Below, piece by piece: positions 27,592 through 36,391 of a DNA stretch of 64,000 nucleotides (within the stretch, counting starts at the first letter, position 1; each line of letters begins with the position of its first letter). The stretch covers positions 185,491-249,490 of the forward strand of contig JAGYJQ010000003.1 in the NCBI GenBank assembly GCA_018401935.1, read 5' to 3'. This DNA comes from Balneolaceae bacterium. GTDB taxonomy: Bacteria > Bacteroidota > Rhodothermia > Balneolales > Balneolaceae. A program made the translations under genes and the position numbers. The notes below the pieces were generated by a model that did no database searches, was not told the DNA's origin, and saw only the letters and a program-made list of their open reading frames with translations.

Positions 27592-28929
27592 TTAGTCTTG
27601 AAGGGATTCATTTTTCATCCTCGCAAAATAATCCTTTGCTGCGCTCATAACTTTTGGAGACAACAGAATGGCCGCTGTCATCGTAGGAATGGCCATTAAT
27701 GCAAACATCCCATCGGTAAAGTTCAACACGGCTTCAATGGTGGCTACGGAACCAAAAATAATGGCCACCGCATAAAAATAGTTGAAGTACTTCTGCCGCT
27801 CTGCTCCAGCCAAAAAGCCTAAACATTTTGTGCTGTAATACGAATAGGTGAACAAAGAGCTAAAGGCAAATATAAGCACACAAACCATAAGCACATACAC
27901 CCCAATAGGACCCATCGCCTCCTGAAATGCCGAGGCCGTCAAGCTAATCCCATTAACATCACCAGAGGTCCAAACTCCTGTAACTAAAATAGCCAATGCC
28001 GTCATGGTGCAGACCACTAATGTATCAATAAACGGGCCCATCATAGCTACCAAACCCTCACGCACCGGCTCTTTGGTTTTGGCTGCACCATGAGCCAAGG
28101 TCGCGGTTCCTATTCCTGCTTCGTTTGAAAATGCCGCTCTTCGAACCCCTGTTATAATCAAGGCCCCAACGGCTCCACCCATGACCGAATTTGCGGTAAA
28201 AGCGTCCGTAACAATTAAGAGGAGATACTCTCCAAGCACATCCACATGTACTAGTAAAATGTAGGCAACACTTCCTACGTAAAGCACCACCATTGCCGGC
28301 ACCATTTTAGATGCAACCTTTCCAATTCGTTTAATGCCCCCAAAAATAACCAACGAAACCACCGATAAAATGACTAAGCCACTTATTAAATCGGTGTTAA
28401 AATGATTATTGGGATCGGTAATTCCATTCGGAATAAGCAAAAAATCACGTACAATTTGGGTGACCTGGTTGGCCTGAAAGATGGGTAACGGGCCAAACAA
28501 ACCGGCCACGGCAAAAAGTCCCGCCAAAGGTTTCCATTTTTTGCCCAATCCCTCGGTAATAATGTACATAGTACCCCCTTGCAAATGCCCCTCGGAATCA
28601 TATCCCCGATACATCACCGAAAGCGTACAGGTAAAAAACTTGGTTGCCATACCCACTATGGCACTAACCCACATCCAAAAAACCGCGCCAGGGCCCCCGA
28701 CGGCGATTGCAACCGCTACCCCACTTATATTACCCATTCCTACCGTAGCAGCTAGAGCACTAGCCAAAGCTTCAAAATGACTAATGTCTCCAGGGTCGTC
28801 GGGGTCATCGTATTTCCCACGCAACACCTCAATAGCATGCCAAAAATAACGATAGGGGATAAATTGAGAATAAATTAAAAAGTACAAACCTCCACCCACT
28901 AAAAGCACCACTAAAGGTGTCCCCCACAT
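27592..28929 (-). CDS. AGCS-family sodium:alanine symporter
   Basis: Polytopic AlsT/DagA-type transporter that couples alanine or glycine uptake to sodium. It has the family motifs EALASALAATVGMGNISGVAVA and AAFSNEAGIGTATLAHGAAK. The first ATG (28929) falls inside the usual N-terminal helix (WGTPLVVLLVGGG). The frame upstream stays open for 18 codons and reads like a normal N-terminus (AVLETIDRILAGFSSF) with only ATT (28981-28983), CTG (28969-28971) or ATA as possible starts, so the protein is likely longer than 445 residues and may use a rare initiation codon. Confidence 0.93.
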   Translation of the reverse strand: MWGTPLVVLLVGGGLYFLIYSQFIPYRYFWHAIEVLRGKYDDPDDPGDISHFEALASALAATVGMGNISGVAVAIAVGGPGAVFWMWVSAIVGMATKFFTCTLSVMYRGYDSEGHLQGGTMYIITEGLGKKWKPLAGLFAVAGLFGPLPIFQANQVTQIVRDFLLIPNGITDPNNHFNTDLISGLVILSVVSLVIFGGIKRIGKVASKMVPAMVVLYVGSVAYILLVHVDVLGEYLLLIVTDAFTANSVMGGAVGALIITGVRRAAFSNEAGIGTATLAHGAAKTKEPVREGLVAMMGPFIDTLVVCTMTALAILVTGVWTSGDVNGISLTASAFQEAMGPIGVYVLMVCVLIFAFSSLFTYSYYSTKCLGFLAGAERQKYFNYFYAVAIIFGSVATIEAVLNFTDGMFALMAIPTMTAAILLSPKVMSAAKDYFARMKNESLQD

Positions 28930-29076
28930 GAAGGATGAAAAACCGGCTAAAATGCGATCTATTGTTTCCAGAACAGCGTTAATTTAATTAGTTATAAAAG
29001 TCTTAAACTCGTTCTAAAAGAGGGAAATCACAAATAAAAATGGCGATTAATTACAGAATCTTGAAACGGTTAACAA

Positions 29077-29706
29077 TTAAACCCAATCAAAAAAGTGTCC
29101 TAAGCCATTAATTACAAATTGAACCCCTATAGAAAGTGCTATGAAACCCATCATTCGGGTAATCACCGTCATTCCGGACTTTCCTATGACTTTGTTTAAC
29201 CAAGGAGCGACCCTTAGTATGAGAAACGCTGACATAGCTGTCAAGAATACCGCTGCACCATTGACCATATAATCGGTCAAGCTAGCTGCTTGAGAGCCGA
29301 AACCAATAACCACTGCAATGCTACCTGGGCCTGAAAGCAAGGGCATTGCTAATGGACTAAAAGAAACATCTTCTTTTTCCATAGCTGCAACCTGGTCTTC
29401 TTTTGAAAGCCTTCTACCACCTGTTTCCGGATTCATCATAGAAAAACCAGCTTTCATAATTACAAGGCCTCCTGCAATTCTAATTCCGGACATACTAATT
29501 CCAAAAAATTGCAATATATATGTCCCAGCAAATAAGAAAGTAATCAATACAAAAAACATGTAGACCGTAGCCTTTCGGGCAGTTATTTTCCGCTCTTCTT
29601 CGGTATCCTCCTTGGTTAAGGCCATAAAAACCGGCATAGCGGTAATGGGATTAACCACCGAAAACAACGAGGTAAAACTAGCAAATAAAAGGGCTCCAAT
29701 ACCCAT
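29077..29706 (-). CDS. MarC-family integral membrane protein
   Basis: A 209-residue six-helix membrane protein of the MarC/UPF0056 family, whose transport role is unsettled. Motifs include SLFSVVNPITAMPVFMAL and PLAMPLLSGPGSIAVVI. I start at the ATG at 29706, where the first helix begins; a longer frame to 29907 adds 67 residues with no membrane or domain character and runs into the promoter region of the divergent GAF gene. Confidence 0.9.
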   Translation of the reverse strand: MGIGALLFASFTSLFSVVNPITAMPVFMALTKEDTEEERKITARKATVYMFFVLITFLFAGTYILQFFGISMSGIRIAGGLVIMKAGFSMMNPETGGRRLSKEDQVAAMEKEDVSFSPLAMPLLSGPGSIAVVIGFGSQAASLTDYMVNGAAVFLTAMSAFLILRVAPWLNKVIGKSGMTVITRMMGFIALSIGVQFVINGLGHFFDWV

Positions 29707-29948
29707 AATCAGCCGGAAATTAAAGGTTTGCCACCCTACTATGGCACGCTGAGGGTAGCTTTTATGATTGTTAATATACAGATGTGCTGAACAACATAAA
29801 GATACGGACTCTACAACGAATTTCATCCATACAGAGTTAATTTTCCTAAAATAATGCACGCTATTTATAAGCTTCGTATTTTCATTGGCTGAACGATTTT
29901 CCATCAACTGTGCGCAACCTGCGCAAGTCGCACTAACCCGAAATTATT

Positions 29949-30389
29949 ATGTTACAACGCATAGATTCCATCATTGGGTGTCATCTTGATCTAAACCAAA
30001 CCTTAATAGAGGTTGCGCAAGTACTACACGCTGAATTTGAGCATTTTGATTGGGTGGGTTTCTACCTCGATGATCAAGACAAAAAAGGCTTTTTAAAACT
30101 TGGGCCCTATGTGGGGCCAGCCACCGATCATGTTTCTATACCATATGGAAAGGGTATATGTGGTCAAGTTGCGGTCTCACTGCAAACATTTGTTTCACAA
30201 GATGTGAGTGCAGAGGATAATTATATCGCCTGTAGTACCGAAGTGCAGTCGGAAATAGTAGTACCCATTCTAAAAGATGGGGTTTTTGTAGCTCAGATAG
30301 ATGTTGATTCGAATACAAAGAATTCTATTACCAAAGAGCAAACCGAGCTGCTGGAAGCAATTTGTGCTAAATTATCGCCGCTTTTTTAA
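29949..30389 (+). CDS. GAF-domain free methionine-R-sulfoxide reductase-like
   Basis: A 146-residue stand-alone GAF protein of the fRMsr (YebR) type, which reduces free methionine-R-sulfoxide. C71 (GKGICGQVA) and C95 (NYIACST) are 24 residues apart, matching two of the three redox cysteines of E. coli fRMsr. The third, ten residues before C71, is replaced by H61. The core DWVGFYL and SEIVVPI motifs are conserved. It is divergent from marC. Confidence 0.85.
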   Translation: MLQRIDSIIGCHLDLNQTLIEVAQVLHAEFEHFDWVGFYLDDQDKKGFLKLGPYVGPATDHVSIPYGKGICGQVAVSLQTFVSQDVSAEDNYIACSTEVQSEIVVPILKDGVFVAQIDVDSNTKNSITKEQTELLEAICAKLSPLF

Positions 30390-30413
30390 CGGATATGATC
30401 GATCCAGAGACGG

Positions 30414-31454
30414 TTAGTATGGACACCTTGGTCCGCTAATTAACTGAATTTCGTTAATTTCATCAGGAATAATGACTCGGGTATAGGATTGATCAAACCA
30501 TTCGGTATACCACTGATCGCGAACCTGACCTCGGAGTTCCACATAAAAATGCTGCTCAGAAGCCTCATCAATGAGCACCGGATAAGCGCTTGTTACGACA
30601 AGGTCCTCTAAATGACCATCGAAGAACCACGTTTCACTTTCATCGCACAAAACAAACTCTGGTCCAGACGGCCCCTTCAAATACCCTCTGTATACATTAA
30701 AATTATCACGCTGAATCGTTGCGTCACGTAAAGCCTTCATCTGCGAGACCATCGTTAACACATCACTGCTCGTACTACTCATTTCGTAGGTGTCTGGGCT
30801 TGTGTGCTGATATCGTCTAAAATAATTCTCCACACGGGCCTCCACATGCACCACCCATTCATCCTCCAGCGATAAACTATCCCTTACCAACGAATCTGCT
30901 GGCTCTAAGGTCCAGATATCGGATTGATCAAACGAGTCATACACTCGTTGCCAATCAGGTTCTTCAAACCATACTGGGATACAATATTCAAACTGGGCCG
31001 TCTCCTGAAAATCTTCGCATTCTCCTTGAATAAACCAGCGAATATTACGATGAGGCGATTCGATATCAATCGAAGCATTTTTCTCCCAAAACAGAACATA
31101 AGCCCCCTCAATATCTTTAGTTTTTTTTATCCTCAAGGCATGATAAGGGGATATAGGCGAGCTCAACACCACTCTAAACTCTTCCTCTTCTGCTCCTAGG
31201 GTACCCTCATACATCGCTCCCCACCCCAGTGAATCGGCAATTTCTTGAGGAAAGGCCCGTGGGCTGCTCAATACGGTCGTTGGTAACACTACGTGCTCTA
31301 CCTTGGACATTTTATGCGTACTTCCGCAGGAGCTCAGCATGATAAAGCTAGTCACTGCAATAAGCGCCGTGAGGATAACCGTCTTCCTATTGGTCTGTGT
31401 TATTTTTGTGCCTTGCACACCGCTGATCCCTGTTACTTCCATAGTATTTCTCAT
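30414..31454 (-). CDS. Hypothetical lipoprotein
   Basis: A predicted lipoprotein of about 346 residues with no family I recognise. The signal has basic NRK, a hydrophobic core (TVILTALIAVTSFIML) and lipobox SSCGS. The mature part is acidic with many Trp and Tyr and few cysteines (FEYCIPVW, FVLCDES, final SGPRCPY). I chose the ATG at 31454, just after the stop of the upstream isomerase gene; ATGs at 31472 (overlapping) and 31442 are alternatives. Confidence 0.7.
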   Translation of the reverse strand: MRNTMEVTGISGVQGTKITQTNRKTVILTALIAVTSFIMLSSCGSTHKMSKVEHVVLPTTVLSSPRAFPQEIADSLGWGAMYEGTLGAEEEEFRVVLSSPISPYHALRIKKTKDIEGAYVLFWEKNASIDIESPHRNIRWFIQGECEDFQETAQFEYCIPVWFEEPDWQRVYDSFDQSDIWTLEPADSLVRDSLSLEDEWVVHVEARVENYFRRYQHTSPDTYEMSSTSSDVLTMVSQMKALRDATIQRDNFNVYRGYLKGPSGPEFVLCDESETWFFDGHLEDLVVTSAYPVLIDEASEQHFYVELRGQVRDQWYTEWFDQSYTRVIIPDEINEIQLISGPRCPY

Positions 31455-31456
31455 TG

Positions 31457-32374
31457 CTACTGAAGAGTGCACAGCTCAATGGCTTTTGCAAGTGAATCAA
31501 ACTTGTTTTCTGCAGTAGGTATAAATTCCTGAGCCACATAGCCCCTAAATCCGGTGCCTTGTATCGCTTGCATGATAGCAGGGTAGTTTAGTTCTTGGCT
31601 TTGGTCAATTTCATTTCTTCCTGGTCCCCCTGCCGTATGATAATGGGCAATATACGGGTGATATTTCTGGATGGTTGCTATGATATCGCCTTCCATAACC
31701 TGCATGTGGTAAATATCATATAATAATTTAAAATGGTCTGATCCTATTTTTTCGCACAAGGCTGCACCCCAAGCCGTATGGTCGCATTGATAATCTTTAT
31801 GATCCACCTTCGAATTCAATAACTCCATAACCAGTGTAATCCCATATTTTTGAGCTAGAGCGACAATGGGATCTAAGCCAATAGCACATTGCTCGATTCC
31901 CCGCTGATCCCCTATACCTCGCCTATTTCCTGAGAAACAAATCAGGTTCTGAATGCCTAGATCGGCCAAAACGGGAATAAGCTCACTATATTCTTTTTGT
32001 AATCTAGCATGATAAGCAGGGTCATTAAACCCATCCGTTAAGCTTAAGGGGACGCTATTTGCAATGGCGCAGTTCAACCCCCGCTGCTGTACTTTTTTAA
32101 TATCAGGGGGATCCAATAGCTCAATAGAATCTATATTGAGCTCAATCGCCACCTCACACAATTCTTCAAGTGGTACCGAAGAATAGGTCCACCTACAAAC
32201 CGAGTGTTTATATCCCTGCTCAGAAACCCTTGAACCACTCGTGTCACTGGATGATGGTAGTTTGTTCCGCGTAAAAGCCCGTGGGGCATCTGAAAGACCA
32301 GAAATCGTATCTTTAGCCGCTTGTACTCCTAGTGCAGAGGCAAGAATTCCTTTGATCGCTCTTTTTCTATCCAT
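31457..32374 (-). CDS. Hydroxypyruvate isomerase-like TIM-barrel protein
   Basis: A 305-residue xylose-isomerase-like TIM barrel. The N-terminus (DRKRAIKGILASALG) looks like a weak Tat signal, as is usual for exported members in Bacteroidota. Metal-ligand candidates in order are E of VMELLNSKVDHKDY, D of LLYDIYHMQ, H of HYHTAGGPGRNEID and E of VAQEFIP, the pattern of the Hyi subfamily. Substrate unknown. It is followed by the lipoprotein gene with near-overlap and preceded by lgt. Confidence 0.82.
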   Translation of the reverse strand: MDRKRAIKGILASALGVQAAKDTISGLSDAPRAFTRNKLPSSSDTSGSRVSEQGYKHSVCRWTYSSVPLEELCEVAIELNIDSIELLDPPDIKKVQQRGLNCAIANSVPLSLTDGFNDPAYHARLQKEYSELIPVLADLGIQNLICFSGNRRGIGDQRGIEQCAIGLDPIVALAQKYGITLVMELLNSKVDHKDYQCDHTAWGAALCEKIGSDHFKLLYDIYHMQVMEGDIIATIQKYHPYIAHYHTAGGPGRNEIDQSQELNYPAIMQAIQGTGFRGYVAQEFIPTAENKFDSLAKAIELCTLQ

Positions 32375-32403
32375 TTTTAATACCCACTGTAACTGGTCAT
32401 GAG

Positions 32404-33282
32404 TTAACTGGTCTTAAGCTGTGCTTTTTTAAGATACTTCATCAATAAGATACCAGCAATAATCACATAGGCAAGCAAACTAAGCTGCAAATTAGTCATA
32501 TTTGCAAAAGCTACAAGCTCTCTGTCTCCTCTTATAAACTCTAAGGCAAAGCGAAGTAACGCATAACCGCCAGTATGCACATAAAATATAATGGGCGAAT
32601 TTTTGTTACTCTTCCAATACTTGTTAAATAAATAGATAACCACGGCCAGAATGGCAAAATCTCCCAGCATTTCGTACAGCTGCGTCGGATGTAGAGGGGC
32701 ACTCATCGTAGAGCCAGCTTCCACAAGGCCTCGTTCAAATGACCATTGCCAAGCGGAGGATGAATAGGCTAATTCTGTTTCAAACGAAGGCACCCATGTA
32801 CCATATCGTGGAAATTGAATCCCAAATATGCTGTTAGTGGCTGTTCCGTACGCGTCTCCATTAAGAAAACAACCGATACGCCCAACTGCTTGACCTATTA
32901 AAATACCGGGTGACAGTAGAGAAAAATATTCGAAGTAGTTTAATTTCTTTCTCTTGGTAAAAAAATACCCCCCCAACATACCTCCCAAAAGACCGCCTGT
33001 TATGCTGTTGCCTGCGCCACTAAGGCTGAACAGGATGGCCGGGTTACTCAAAAAAAGATCCAAATTCCAAAACAGAAAATGAGAGAGTCGAGCACCTAGC
33101 AGGGCCCCTAGAATAGACCAAGTCACCAAGCCTTCAAATAACTCTGTTTTGCCTCCATTGGCTTTTACCCACTTATAACATACGTAGACCCCAAGGCCTA
33201 TCGAGATTAAGAAATAAAGCCCTTCATAAAAATAGATTTGATTGAAGCCTATATCTAGATGGATGGGAAACATAATGATCAA
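32404..33282 (-). CDS. lgt: Prolipoprotein diacylglyceryl transferase
   Basis: Integral membrane enzyme that adds diacylglycerol to the lipobox cysteine of prolipoproteins. The 292 residues include YFYEGLYFL, LLGARLSHFLFW, GNSITGGLLGG, the signature GQAVGRIGCFLNGDAYG and the C-terminal HPTQLYEM. An ATG nine bases inside (33273) is an equally good start. It provides the first lipidation step for the several lipoproteins of this window. Confidence 0.96.
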   Translation of the reverse strand: MIIMFPIHLDIGFNQIYFYEGLYFLISIGLGVYVCYKWVKANGGKTELFEGLVTWSILGALLGARLSHFLFWNLDLFLSNPAILFSLSGAGNSITGGLLGGMLGGYFFTKRKKLNYFEYFSLLSPGILIGQAVGRIGCFLNGDAYGTATNSIFGIQFPRYGTWVPSFETELAYSSSAWQWSFERGLVEAGSTMSAPLHPTQLYEMLGDFAILAVVIYLFNKYWKSNKNSPIIFYVHTGGYALLRFALEFIRGDRELVAFANMTNLQLSLLAYVIIAGILLMKYLKKAQLKTS

Positions 33283-33419
33283 AGGTTAGTTGGGGCGCTC
33301 CGATTGTGGCCACTTGTTTTATTCTTCCCTAATAATACTGAAAGCTGTTTTATGATGGTATTATCAATTTAATAGGAATACCGCTCTCAAGTATTCACTT
33401 AGTTGCGCCCATAATCGTA

Positions 33420-36356
33420 CTATAACTGACCTAATGCCTTTAAATAATCCTTTAAAAAACGGCCGGTATGACTGCTATCGGTCATAGCCATTATTTCTTC
33501 AGGTGTTCCCTCCGCCACCACCTGCCCACCCCTAAACCCTCCGTCTGGGCCTACATCAATGAGCCAATCGGCACTCTTAATGACGTCGAGATTATGTTCG
33601 ATAATAATTACCGAGTGCCCGGCATCAACTAATTCATTGAAGGCTTTGAGTAACTTCGCAACATCATCGAAATGAAGGCCGGTGGTTGGTTCGTCAAAGA
33701 AATATACGGTGTGTTCATGGCTCGTTTTGGTTAAAAACCTTGCCAATTTGACCCGTTGAGCCTCACCACCGGATAGAGTTGTGGCACTCTGGCCTAAAGT
33801 AAGATACCCTAAGCCCACTTTTTCTAGGGGTTCTAGTTTTTTAACAATGTTTGGCTCGTCCACAAAAAAGTCTATCGCTTCTGAAATAGGCATGTTTAAA
33901 ACCTGCTCGACGCTTTTACCACGATATAGTACCTGCAAAATATCTTTCCGGAATCGAGCCCCGTTACACTCCTCACAAATGAGTTCTATATCCGCCATAA
34001 ACTGCATTTCAATTTTTTGAACACCTTCACCCTGACAACTTTCGCACCGACCACCTGGCACATTGAAACTAAAATGACCGGGAGTATAGCCCATGATTTT
34101 AGCTTGTCTACTGCTTGCAAAAACTTCTCGAATTCCATCGAAAGCCTTGGTATAGGTGGCTGGGTTTGATCGAGAAGATCGTCCAATAGGGGATTGATCG
34201 ACCATTTCAACATGATGAACCCTACCCATACCCGTTAAAGATCGGTGACGTCCCACTGTTTCGTTATAATTACCGAAATGTTTTTTTATCCCTTTATACA
34301 GCGTGTCGTGTACAAGGGTTGATTTTCCGGACCCTGAAACACCGGTTACTACCAACAATAGCCCCAGTGGAATATTCACATCCACATTTTTTAGATTATG
34401 CTCACTTGCTCCCTTTAGTTCTAAAAAGTGTCCTGAGCCTGAGCGTCGTTTAGCGGGCAAGGGAATGACCGTATGTCCACTTAAATAACGGCCCGTTAGA
34501 GTTGGTGCCTCTAACAATTGTGGATACGCTCCCTCAAATACCACTTCACCCCCGTGAACCCCGGCGAAAGGCCCTATATCAATAATATGATCGGCTGCTC
34601 GCATCATTTCACTGTCATGTTCTACCACAAGTACCGTATTTCCAATATCTCGAAGAGATTCTAGAATTTTAATAAGCCGGTCATTATCTCTGGGATGCAA
34701 CCCAATGGTAGGCTCATCGAGCACGTATAAGCTGCCTATTAATGAACTTCCGAGGGCGTTTGCTAAGCTTATTCGTTGCGATTCTCCACCGCTAAGGGTA
34801 TTGGCTAGTCGATCAAGGGTAAGGTAATCCAAGCCAACCTCAACCAAATATTTAAGGCGTTTTTTAATCTCATACACCAATTGTCCAGCAACACCTAGTT
34901 CAAATTCACTTAACTTAAGTTCATCAAAATATTCCTTGGCATGACCAATGGTTAATTCAGAGACTTCACCAAGATGCATCTCACCCACCCGTACATATTG
35001 TGCATCTTTTCGAATACGATACCCTTCACATTCTGAGCAGCGGCTGTATCCCCTATAACGAGCATAAAGCACGCGCATATGTACTTTATAATTTTGAGAT
35101 CGTACCTGATCAAAGAAAGCATAAATGCCGATGTACTCATCCTTTCCTTTCCATAGCGCGCGCTTTACCTCTTTTGGTAGCTCCCTGTACGGAAGGTCAA
35201 TAGGCCAGCGTTCACGCGCTGCCACTCGGATCAAATCCCGTAAATGTTGTGAAAATTTAGGCGAATCAAAAGGAGCGATGGTATTGTTTCTAATGCTTTT
35301 CTCGTGATCAGGTATGACAAGATTTTCATCTATCCCGGCCACACGGCCAAAACCTTCGCATTGAGAACAAGCTCCAAATGGATTGTTGAAGGAGAACATT
35401 TGTGGCGTTGGCTCAACAAACTCCATACCATCCCGCTCAAAACGTTCACTAAAGGGCTGTTCCTGTTCCCCACGAACCTTGATAGAGGCTTTACCCAGGC
35501 CTTGCCTAAATGCGGTTTCAAGGGAATCTGACATACGAGATCTCGTGGTATCATCAGATTTATTGACCAGGCGATCGACCAATACTCTATAATCGCTAGG
35601 GCGGTGATTATTGGGTAAAACTAGATGATCACTATTCTTTTGTGAGGTAGCTTTTTTCGTTGCTTTAGCAGATTTTGTCTCTGACTTTTTGCCTGTCTCT
35701 TCCCGCTCTATTTGAGATGGTGGAATTAAGGTGGTTAAATCCAACACTTCTTCTGTGGCCAAGTGCAATAGACGAGTAAAACCTTTTTCCTTCAGTAGTT
35801 TTAACTCATCGCTAATCGAATGACTGCCGTGCTCAGGAATGGGATACAGTACATAGAATCGAGCGCCTTCCTCAAGATGTTCTTCAATATAATTAACCAC
35901 ATCTCCTGGTGTATCTTTTGTGACTAATTCACCCGATTTCGGACTATAGGTTTTTCCGATACGCGCAAATAACAGGCGCAGATAATCATAGATTTCAGTG
36001 GTCGTTCCGACGGTTGAGCGAGGATTGGATGAGGTGGTTTTTTGTTGAATGGCCATGGCTGGAGAGATGCCATGAATATGATCTACCTCCGGCTTATCCA
36101 TCCTCTCTAGGAATTGCCGAGCATAACTAGATAGGCTTTCAACATACCGCCTTTGGCCTTCGGCGTAAATAGTATCAAAGGCTAAACTAGACTTTCCAGA
36201 GCCGGAAACCCCGGTTATAACCGTTAGACTATTCCGAGGGATTTGAACCTCAATATTCTTCAGATTATGCGTTCGCGCACCTTGAACTACGATAGGTCGC
36301 GACTTCTGTCGGTTATCTTTCTTTTGGCTTGTATGTTCCGTGGCTTGTTTAGACAC
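33420..36356 (-). CDS. uvrA: Excinuclease ABC subunit UvrA
   Basis: Damage-recognition ATPase of nucleotide excision repair. The 978 residues contain two ABC modules, each with Walker A (GVSGSGKSSLAFDT, GVSGSGKSTLVHDT) and signature (LSGGESQRISLA, LSGGEAQRVKLA), and zinc-finger cysteine pairs (CSQCEGFG, CSECEGY, CESCQGEG, CEECNGARF). A lysine/threonine/serine-rich insert lies around residues 218-240 in the damage-binding region. No uvrB or uvrC is nearby. It lies about 36 bases from comEC. Confidence 0.97.
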   Translation of the reverse strand: MSKQATEHTSQKKDNRQKSRPIVVQGARTHNLKNIEVQIPRNSLTVITGVSGSGKSSLAFDTIYAEGQRRYVESLSSYARQFLERMDKPEVDHIHGISPAMAIQQKTTSSNPRSTVGTTTEIYDYLRLLFARIGKTYSPKSGELVTKDTPGDVVNYIEEHLEEGARFYVLYPIPEHGSHSISDELKLLKEKGFTRLLHLATEEVLDLTTLIPPSQIEREETGKKSETKSAKATKKATSQKNSDHLVLPNNHRPSDYRVLVDRLVNKSDDTTRSRMSDSLETAFRQGLGKASIKVRGEQEQPFSERFERDGMEFVEPTPQMFSFNNPFGACSQCEGFGRVAGIDENLVIPDHEKSIRNNTIAPFDSPKFSQHLRDLIRVAARERWPIDLPYRELPKEVKRALWKGKDEYIGIYAFFDQVRSQNYKVHMRVLYARYRGYSRCSECEGYRIRKDAQYVRVGEMHLGEVSELTIGHAKEYFDELKLSEFELGVAGQLVYEIKKRLKYLVEVGLDYLTLDRLANTLSGGESQRISLANALGSSLIGSLYVLDEPTIGLHPRDNDRLIKILESLRDIGNTVLVVEHDSEMMRAADHIIDIGPFAGVHGGEVVFEGAYPQLLEAPTLTGRYLSGHTVIPLPAKRRSGSGHFLELKGASEHNLKNVDVNIPLGLLLVVTGVSGSGKSTLVHDTLYKGIKKHFGNYNETVGRHRSLTGMGRVHHVEMVDQSPIGRSSRSNPATYTKAFDGIREVFASSRQAKIMGYTPGHFSFNVPGGRCESCQGEGVQKIEMQFMADIELICEECNGARFRKDILQVLYRGKSVEQVLNMPISEAIDFFVDEPNIVKKLEPLEKVGLGYLTLGQSATTLSGGEAQRVKLARFLTKTSHEHTVYFFDEPTTGLHFDDVAKLLKAFNELVDAGHSVIIIEHNLDVIKSADWLIDVGPDGGFRGGQVVAEGTPEEIMAMTDSSHTGRFLKDYLKALGQL

Positions 36357-36391
36357 TCGCTCTGGTTCACTCCTGATAGTATGCTAATTAG

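Noticed and set aside
29707..29907. N-terminal extension of MarC
   Set aside because: The extra 67 residues are not membrane-like, do not match the family start, and occupy the likely divergent promoter region.
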